A stretch of 9,646 bases of DNA from Verrucomicrobiales bacterium (GTDB taxonomy: Bacteria > Verrucomicrobiota > Verrucomicrobiia > Limisphaerales > JAFMIX01). Both the position numbers and the translations under genes were made by a program. Shown one piece after another: positions 6,001 through 9,646 of this stretch. The notes below the pieces were generated by a model that was not told the DNA's origin, did no database searches, and saw only the letters and a list, made by a program, of their open reading frames with translations. The stretch covers positions 1 to 9,646 of the forward strand of contig JAFMIX010000066.1 in the NCBI GenBank assembly GCA_017853785.1, in the 5' to 3' direction. Position 1 is the stretch's first letter; every line of letters starts with the position of its first letter.

Positions 6001-8151
6001 ACGGGTGTTGGCGATGATGTTGGCGGCTCCGGGGGTGATGCCGCCGATGATGGTGCCGCCGCCGCCGCCTGCGCTGCGGATTTCCACGCTGGCCCATTCG
6101 TTGCCGAGCGGGGAAACGCCGTCGATTTTGACGCCGATGAGGTTGCCTTGGATAACGTTGTTGGAGGCTCCGGTGCCGCCGATGGCGATGGCGTCGCGCC
6201 AGTTTGCGGAGATGAGATTGCCTGCGCCGGAGTTGGTGCCGCCGATGGTGTTGCCAGGGGCGCCGTCGATGTCCACGCCGCCGGCGACTTCAAATGGTGC
6301 GAGCGGCACATAGCCAGACCCGTTGGCGATTCCTGCGCTACCAGTTAAGTCAGTGCCGATGTAGTTGCCTTGGATGAGATTCCCAGTGGTGGCGTTGTTG
6401 ACGAGGTAGATGCCTTGGTTGGCGTTGCCGGAAATGATGTTCCGTGCGGTCGGGGTGAGGCCGCCGATGGTGTTGCCAGGGCTGGCGGTGACGTAAATGC
6501 CGGCGATGCTGTTGGCTAGGGCAGCGGTGCCGTTGATGTCGGTGCCGATGAAGTTGCCTTGGACGAGCGTGTTGGAGCCGGTAGGGCCGATGAGGTAAAT
6601 ACCGTTGTTGGTGTTGCCGGAGATCACGTTTCTGGCGCTGGCGGTGAGGCCGCCGATGGTGTTGCTTGGAGATTCGATTTGAACACCACTGAGCGTATTC
6701 CCCAAACGGCGCAGGCCGGTGCGGTCCGGCCCGATGAGGTTGCCTTGGATAATGTTCGCGGTGGCGTTTGAGGAAACGAGCACGCCGCTGAGTTTGTTGC
6801 CAGAGATGACATTCGAGGGGCCGATTTGATTGCCGGTCACACCAAACATGATGATGCCGTATAAATTATTAGGCAGGGCATTCGTGCCGGTGGCGTCGGT
6901 GCCGATGAGATTGTTTTGGACGATGTGGCCGGAGCCGGAGAGGTTGCCGATTTTGACGCCGGCAAGTCCATTGCCCGAGATCAGGTTGCCGGCGGCGGCA
7001 GTGGAGCCGCCGATGGAGTTGCTTGCGGAATTGAGCATTTCGACGCCGTTGAAGGCGTTCGAGATGGCGACGAGGCCATTGGAACTGGTGCCGATGTAGT
7101 TGCCGGCAATCAGATTGCCCAAAGTCGAAGGCGAGCTGAGCACCACGCCGCGACCGCCGTTGCCGGAGATGAGGTTTCGGGCTGCGTTGGTGTTGCCTCC
7201 GATGAGGTTGTATTTGGGGCCGACGACGGAGGCGGCGAAGGTGATGCCGTCGGCGGCATTACTCAACGCGGCAGTGCCGGTGGTGTTGACGCCGATGAAG
7301 TTTCCCTGGACGACGTTGTAGTTGGCGTTGTCGAAGAAATAGATGCCGCTTTGGCCGTTGCCGGAGATGAGATTGCGAGCCCCCGCAACGGTGCCCCCGA
7401 TAAGGTTGCTGGCGGCGTTCAACAGCACGATACCGTTGGTGAAGTTGGGCAGGCGGCTGGTGCCGCCGATGTCGGTCCCGATGAGGTTGCCTTGAATGAT
7501 GTTTCCCACGGCGTTGACGTGGCGGAGGTAGATGCCGTTGACCATGTTGCCTGAAATCAGGTTGCGGTTTGTGAGGTCAAGCCCGCCGATCAGATTGTTG
7601 GGTGACAGCACGCTGATGCCGCCGAGGCTGTTGGGGGCATAGCCATTGCCGAGGGCATTGGTGCCATAAACGCCCGTGCCGATGAAGTTGGCTTGAATGG
7701 TGTTGCCGCCTGTGCCCTCGATGCAGATGCCGTCTCCCAAAAAACGGTTGATCGCCAGACCGCGGATTGTGCAATTAGAGGACAATAGGTGGAGGCCGTT
7801 CGCGCCGCTACCGGCGTTGCTGCCGTTCAATTCAATCAGCGGAAGACCCGCATAGTTGCTCTGCGAGGTGCCGTCAATGAACACCACGTTGCTAATACCG
7901 GGCAGGGGGGTCGCCGGTCGGATTGAAAACGGTCCGTTACCAGGGATTTGGAAAAAAATGCTGTGGCTGCCGGAATTGGTGTTGGCGTTGTTTAGCGACT
8001 GCCGAAATGAGCCAGCACCACTGTCGTTTGTGTTCACGACGCTAAAAGTGGCGGCTGCCAGCTCGGACAAAGGATTGACAGCCAGCAATATCAACAAAAA
8101 ATACGCTGGCTTTAGGGCGCGGAAAGCCTGCGGGATGCGACCACTCAGCAT
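3088..8151 (-). CDS. Large exported protein: beta-helix repeats, Ig-like repeats and M64-type metallopeptidase
   Basis: A 1687-aa modular protein. Residues 1-34 form a signal peptide (basic n-region; hydrophobic core YFLLILLAV; likely cleavage after SELAAA). Residues 35-125 are the N-terminal cap (VVNTNDSGAGSFRQSL). About 126-745 is a right-handed beta-helix with nine modules marked by IGTD-like and NLISGN-like turns. Residues 746-878 are a beta-sandwich linker (GIDLDLNGVTANDG, then FITATATD). Residues 879-1218 hold four 85-residue Ig-like domains. About 1222-1515 is an M64 peptidase domain with zinc motif HESGH at 1409-1413, LADEY at 1418-1422 and Cys1490/1500/1503 in CKM...FCEVC. Residues 1518-1612 are an Ig-like module and 1616-1687 a terminal beta module ending FFRTIYAP. 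The zinc motif is intact, so it is probably an active extracellular protease. The repeats suggest adhesion or substrate binding, which is inference. No sortase, PEP-CTERM or lipobox sequence is seen. The Shine-Dalgarno is weak (GAAGG about 12 nt before ATG). It is single, and convergent with the murA block. Confidence 0.93.
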   Translation of the reverse strand: MLSGRIPQAFRALKPAYFLLILLAVNPLSELAAATFSVVNTNDSGAGSFRQSLNNANTNSGSHSIFFQIPGNGPFSIRPATPLPGISNVVFIDGTSQSNYAGLPLIELNGSNAGSGANGLHLLSSNCTIRGLAINRFLGDGICIEGTGGNTIQANFIGTGVYGTNALGNGYAPNSLGGISVLSPNNLIGGLDLTNRNLISGNMVNGIYLRHVNAVGNIIQGNLIGTDIGGTSRLPNFTNGIVLLNAASNLIGGTVAGARNLISGNGQSGIYFFDNANYNVVQGNFIGVNTTGTAALSNAADGITFAASVVGPKYNLIGGNTNAARNLISGNGGRGVVLSSPSTLGNLIAGNYIGTSSNGLVAISNAFNGVEMLNSASNSIGGSTAAAGNLISGNGLAGVKIGNLSGSGHIVQNNLIGTDATGTNALPNNLYGIIMFGVTGNQIGPSNVISGNKLSGVLVSSNATANIIQGNLIGPDRTGLRRLGNTLSGVQIESPSNTIGGLTASARNVISGNTNNGIYLIGPTGSNTLVQGNFIGTDINGTAALANSIAGIYVTASPGNTIGGLTPTARNIISGNANQGIYLVNNATTGNLIQGNYIGTDLTGSAGIANGSGYVPLAPFEVAGGVDIDGAPGNTIGGTNSGAGNLISANWRDAIAIGGTGASNNVIQGNLIGVKIDGVSPLGNEWASVEIRSAGGGGGTIIGGITPGAANIIANTRQSDFDGVRIRSGPGNQGILIRGNSIFGNNASSLSLGIDLDLNGVTANDGCDTDTGANQLQNFPLLTGSLTTGGVTRVSGTLNSIASRTYQLDFYANTATNVSGYGEGQFYLGSTNVITDGSCNGSFTFIVPAASVPGQFITATATDATNNTSEFSAAVTVNAPTISVQPVSRLAPPGTNVTFSVTAAGTGTLSYQWRTNGVPRTGATASSLVLIGVSTNDSLNYDVIITNTFGAVTSSVATLAVGFAPAITQSPLTQTNLAGTNVTLTVAASGTAPLAYQWRTNGIPRAGATASALVLNSVTTNDALNYDAIVTNIFGAATSSVATLVVVAAPAIVQQPQSQTNIAGTTAIFSVTASGTAPLAYQWRTNGIPRVGATNATLTLSSVATNDALNYDIIVTNLYGAATSSVATLTVNQAPVITQSPQSQTNVAGSTAVFSVNAGGTAPLRYQWRTNGVPRPGATNTSLTLSSVTLADALNYDVVVTNNFGAATSAVAALTVINYTPTLTTISSNGVPTNRINLILLAEGYRTNELTQFLVDAANVASNLLATPPFDEYRNYFNTYAISVASTDSGSDHYTPSVSLKNTYFNSSYDSYNLPQLVTIPPNDRDANPANGTAKIQNLLTNAAVYLNQPWATTLLPRITPTNRLVILVVNDPSYGGSGQPPEETNPLPIAVTSLGTSGGVAALDIIAHESGHTLADLADEYSTTFPGHVPTEHANATTQTNFNLIPWKSWINNGVPLPTPDTVEYSGFVGLFAGAQYQTNGWYRPKRDCKMNHLGVPFCEVCSEAIVRAINRKVRLLETYTPATNNNSLTASTDPAIPFTVTPLQPTTHSLNLQWFTNGVAVPGATATTYLFNPLRFTNGPATLQVRGIDATPLVRTDPGNVLSNAVSWNVNIALTRLQLVTPRWLTNGQFTFAITGAAPYGYVVQATTNFLQWTPIATNPPLNGGLNFTNAAGFPHRFFRTIYAP
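3607..4488 (-). other. M64-type zinc metallopeptidase domain
   Basis: Domain within the 1687-aa protein, residues about 1222-1515. It opens with the family-like NRINLILLAEGYRTNEL (1234-1250). It continues through FDEYRNYFNTYAISVAS and RLVILVVNDPSYGG to the catalytic helix AHESGHTLADLADEY. His1409 and His1413 are predicted zinc ligands and Glu1410 the general base; the codon for His1409 is at 3925-3927. Downstream, CKMNHLGVPFCEVC (1490-1503) corresponds to the Cys-containing segment typical of the family. M64 is named after a clostridial IgA protease; the natural substrate here is unknown. The assignment comes from motif recognition, not a profile search. Confidence 0.85.
4498..5517 (-). repeat. 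Four tandem 255-bp repeats encoding Ig-like domains
   Basis: Four in-frame units of exactly 85 codons at 5263-5517, 5008-5262, 4753-5007 and 4498-4752 (protein order). Each has an AP start, YQWRTNG (residues 911, 996, 1081 and 1166 for Tyr), then PRxGAT, NDALNYD or a variant, a TN, and a closing TSSVATL-type strand. The fold is Ig-like with the central Trp but without the usual Cys pair. The DNA is also visibly alike between units (for example CCGTTGGTGCGCCACTG recurs), which points to duplication within the gene. Probably stalk or spacer domains between the beta-helix and the peptidase. Confidence 0.9.
5917..7776 (-). repeat. Right-handed beta-helix repeat array, about nine modules
   Basis: Residues about 126-745 of the large protein. 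NLISGN-like turns begin at residues 197, 260, 326, 389, 447, 508, 571, 645 and 711, so modules average about 63 residues (range 58-74). Each module also carries a QGNxIGTD-like turn, a GTxALxN loop, a GIxL strand and an NxIGG turn, consistent with about three coils per module. The last modules are more divergent (ISAN, then IANT; IGVK). The architecture is common in secreted proteins and gives an elongated rod; ligand binding cannot be read from the sequence. Confidence 0.87.
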
Positions 8152-8226
8152 GGCGGAATCTAGCCTTCTAAGCAGGAGGTCGCAAGGTGTATCTGGTTAA
8201 ATAGAGCATGAAATAAAAAAAAGACG

Positions 8227-8255
8227 TTGACGCTGTTTTAAGGGAGTGCTATACC
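8227..8255 (+). promoter_or_regulatory. Predicted sigma70-type promoter for the 15-residue-repeat protein
   Basis: TTGACG (8227-8232), a 17-bp spacer, then TATACC (8250-8255). An A-rich tract at about 8211-8222 sits directly upstream and could act as an UP element. The predicted transcript starts near 8262 and gives a leader of about 36 nt. That leader has no convincing Shine-Dalgarno sequence close to the ATG at 8298; the nearest GGAG is about 26 nt away. Confidence 0.55.
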
Positions 8256-8297
8256 ACCTGTGTCACCGGAGATTAAGAACAAAAATCAACCTTTATC

Positions 8298-8924
8298 ATG
8301 AAAAGAAATTCTACAAAGTCCTTGGTAGCCGCGCTGGTTTCAGCCACCAGTTTTGTATTCGCATCGAGCGCTTCAGCTGATGCCATCACAGCGATTGAAG
8401 TCCCGGCCCAAGCCGCGCATCAAGTGGCAGAAGCCCAATCCAATCTCCGCGCCGATGTCACCAAGTCTGTGGTCACTAAGGCTGTGGTGAAGAATCCGAC
8501 CATCGCAGGAGCCATCGTGAGTGCTATTGCGAAGGAAAATCCGGAAGTGGCTGCGGTTGCTGCGGTCGCTGCGGCAATTCAAGATTCCAAGCAGATTGCC
8601 GTGATCACCAAAGCGGCGGTTGCTGCCGCGCCTAGCCAGGCGGTTGCCATCGTGTCCGCCATGTGCAAGCAGTTCCCCGCAAAATCAGATTTGATTTCTG
8701 CCGCCGCAGTTGAGGGCGCGCCGGAAGCCAAAGTCAACATTCTGACCGCTGCTGCATCAGCTGTTCCGAGTCCTGCCGTGGTCTCAGGCTCATCGATTGC
8801 GCTGCCGCCGCCGACGTCAGGTGGCGCCCCGTTCACCACTCCGACCGGCACCCCGGTTGAAAAAACTCGTTCCGATTCCGGCGTGGTTGCCCCTGGTGGT
8901 GGCCGTGATTATTCCGGCGGTTGA
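8298..8924 (+). CDS. Exported Ala/Val-rich protein with 15-residue repeats, function unknown
   Basis: A 208-aa protein. Residues 1-27 are a clear signal peptide (MKRNSTK, then the hydrophobic core LVAALVSATSFVFA, with cleavage predicted after ASA27 before Asp28). Residues 28-51 are a short helical lead-in. Residues about 52-156 form a 15-residue repeat with Pro at 67, 82, 112, 127, 142 and 157; position 97 has Ser in place of Pro. The approximate consensus is P-x-x-A-x-x-I-V-x-A-A-A-x-x-x, predicted as short amphipathic helices broken by proline. The tail (about 158-208) is disordered and rich in Pro, Gly, Ser and Thr (ALPPPTSGG, then VAPGGGRDYSGG). There is one cysteine (Cys123), with no lipobox and no anchor. 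It has its own promoter and terminator and is transcribed away from the large peptidase gene. I recognise no named family; Ala-rich repeats of the APEQAAAIV type in other bacteria look related in form. Confidence 0.85.
   Translation: MKRNSTKSLVAALVSATSFVFASSASADAITAIEVPAQAAHQVAEAQSNLRADVTKSVVTKAVVKNPTIAGAIVSAIAKENPEVAAVAAVAAAIQDSKQIAVITKAAVAAAPSQAVAIVSAMCKQFPAKSDLISAAAVEGAPEAKVNILTAAASAVPSPAVVSGSSIALPPPTSGGAPFTTPTGTPVEKTRSDSGVVAPGGGRDYSGG
8451..8765 (+). repeat. 45-bp-periodic coding repeat (15-residue helical units)
   Basis: Seven consecutive 15-codon units, residues 52-66 through 142-156, with unit boundaries set by proline codons at a strict 45-bp period (the first CCG is at 8496-8498). 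The DNA is diverged between units even though the protein pattern is kept, so the repeat is old or under structural selection, not a recent slippage tract. Confidence 0.75.
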
Positions 8925-8939
8925 TACTGATGATTCTCC

Positions 8940-8977
8940 AAAACCCGCTTCAGCAATGAAGCGGGTTTTTTGTTTTT
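8940..8977 (+). terminator. Strong rho-independent terminator, probably bidirectional
   Basis: AAACCCGCTTCA (8941-8952) pairs perfectly with TGAAGCGGGTTT (8957-8968) around a GCAA tetraloop, followed by TTTGTTTTT. It ends the repeat-protein gene 16 nt after its stop. Read on the - strand, the same stem is followed by TTTT, so it may also terminate the convergent pdxJ-acpS transcript whose last gene ends at 9006. Confidence 0.9.
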
Positions 8978-9005
8978 AGATTCTAGGGTTTAAATCAACC
9001 GGCAG

Positions 9006-9383
9006 TCAGCGGCACAAGATTGCCGTGGCAGTAGCAAACTTGTCTGTGTGACTCATGCTGATTAGCACCCCGCTTGCATTGCGCTTCTTTAACAGGGTCA
9101 GCCCCAAGCCATGCAGTAGGACCACTGGGGCGCCGCTGTTCAGACGGCTGATCTCCATGTCGTGCCAACCCAACTCCGCTCCGATACCAGTGCCAAAAGC
9201 CTTGGAAATCGCCTCCTTTGCCGCAAAGCGCACGGCCAGAAAAGGAGCGGGTTGATTGTGCGCGAGACAGTAGGCGATCTCATTCGGCAGAAAGACCCGG
9301 TTCACGAACCGCTCGCCAAATTTGGCGTATACCGCCGCGATGCGCCCCACCTCGACGATGTCTGTGCCGAGGCCAAAAATCAT
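9006..9383 (-). CDS. acpS: Holo-[acyl-carrier-protein] synthase
   Basis: AcpS moves the 4'-phosphopantetheine arm from coenzyme A to the conserved serine of acyl carrier protein, activating fatty-acid synthesis. It is cytoplasmic and usually trimeric. The length, 125 aa, is typical. Signatures: GLGTDIVEVGRI at residues 4-15, where Asp8 is a Mg ligand; RFAAKEAISKAFGTGIG at 52-68, where Glu57 is the second Mg ligand; and SMSHTDKFATATAI at 109-122. The ATG overlaps the pdxJ stop as ATGA, and an AAGGG Shine-Dalgarno sequence lies about 9 nt upstream inside pdxJ, so the two are cotranscribed and coupled. It is the last gene of that operon and faces the terminator at 8940-8977. Confidence 0.96.
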   Translation of the reverse strand: MIFGLGTDIVEVGRIAAVYAKFGERFVNRVFLPNEIAYCLAHNQPAPFLAVRFAAKEAISKAFGTGIGAELGWHDMEISRLNSGAPVVLLHGLGLTLLKKRNASGVLISMSHTDKFATATAILCR

Positions 9384-9646
9384 GGGGTATAACCCTTCAT
9401 CAGCCCGAGCAGTTCTCGCACGGCGGCATCCAAACCGGTGAACACCGCCCGGCTCACAATGCTGTGGCCGATGTTCAATTCCTCAAGGTGCGGCAGTCGC
9501 CAAAGTTCCGGCAGATTCTCGAGGTTCAATCCATGTCCGGCGTTTACGTGCAGTCCGAGTTGGTGTGCCTGCCGGGCGGCAGCGATGAGCCGGTCCAATT
9601 CGATCGCCCGCAAGCTGGCATTGTGAAAGTGCTCTGCGAATTTCCC
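9380..9646 (-). CDS. pdxJ: Pyridoxine 5'-phosphate synthase, C-terminal part (5' end beyond window)
   Basis: PdxJ condenses 1-deoxyxylulose 5-phosphate with 3-amino-2-oxopropyl phosphate to make pyridoxine 5'-phosphate, in the DXP-dependent vitamin B6 pathway. Only the last 88 residues are present. The frame stays open to the window edge (reading GKFAEHFHNASLRAIELDRL at the edge), so about 150 residues lie outside. The TTG at 9611-9613 should not be taken as a start. Family signatures of the last barrel strands are clear: LGLHVNAGHGLN, with its active-site His, and LEELNIGHSIVSRAVFTGL, where the GH binds phosphate. The stop overlaps the acpS start by 4 nt. The pdxJ-acpS order is also found in enterobacteria. 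Confidence 0.95.
   Translation of the reverse strand, partial: GKFAEHFHNASLRAIELDRLIAAARQAHQLGLHVNAGHGLNLENLPELWRLPHLEELNIGHSIVSRAVFTGLDAAVRELLGLMKGYTP

Noticed and set aside
5497..6348. 283-codon Gly/Asp/Val-rich open frame on the + strand resembling a repeat protein
   Set aside because: Reverse-complement shadow of the beta-helix repeats; its periodicity is inherited from the real gene on the - strand.
4498..7776. Regular repeats that could suggest a CRISPR array or satellite
   Set aside because: The repeats keep the reading frame and encode Ig-like and beta-helix modules with diverged copies. There are no short identical repeats with unique spacers.
8152..8226. Promoter for the large - strand gene
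   Set aside because: A TATTTA element can be found on the - strand, but the hexamer about 17 nt upstream of it lies in a T-run and does not match a -35 well enough to call.

Overview
The window is a GC-rich bacterial chromosome segment. It consists of two blocks of conserved housekeeping genes with two exported-protein genes between them. The likely source is a member of the Verrucomicrobiota, possibly Pedosphaera/Limisphaerales-like. This is inferred from the style of the large secreted protein: Verrucomicrobia-type Ig-like repeats built on YQWRTNG, a beta-helix array of IGTD/NLISGN modules, and a C-terminal module of the type VVQATTNFLQWTPI. No rRNA or other phylogenetic marker is present to confirm it.

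Left block, + strand, 9-3003: prmC (release-factor glutamine methyltransferase), murA (first committed step of peptidoglycan synthesis), a small membrane-anchored protein of unknown function, and a DUF309-family protein. The gaps are 8 nt, a 4-nt ATGA overlap and 33 nt, so this looks like one operon. A hairpin plus T-run at 3045-3075 ends it.

Middle, - strand, 8151-3088: one gene for a 1687-residue exported protein. From the N-terminus it carries a signal peptide, a right-handed beta-helix array of about nine modules of roughly 63 residues, a beta-sandwich linker, four tandem Ig-like domains repeating at exactly 85 residues (255 bp), an M64-type (IgA-peptidase family) zinc metallopeptidase domain with HESGH...LADEY, another Ig-like module and a C-terminal beta domain. 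Divergent from it, on the + strand at 8298-8924, is a 208-residue exported Ala/Val-rich protein whose core repeats every 15 residues with a proline at nearly every period. It has a good sigma70-type promoter and a strong terminator with a GCAA loop.

Right block, - strand, 9646-9006: the 3' end of pdxJ (vitamin B6 synthesis; its start lies beyond the window) overlapping acpS (holo-ACP synthase) by ATGA. The pdxJ-acpS pairing is also known from other bacteria. Both flanks are ordinary core metabolism. The unusual content is the modular surface or secreted peptidase and the 15-residue-repeat protein. I see no RNA genes, CRISPR array, insertion sequence, or recognisable defence or mobile system.
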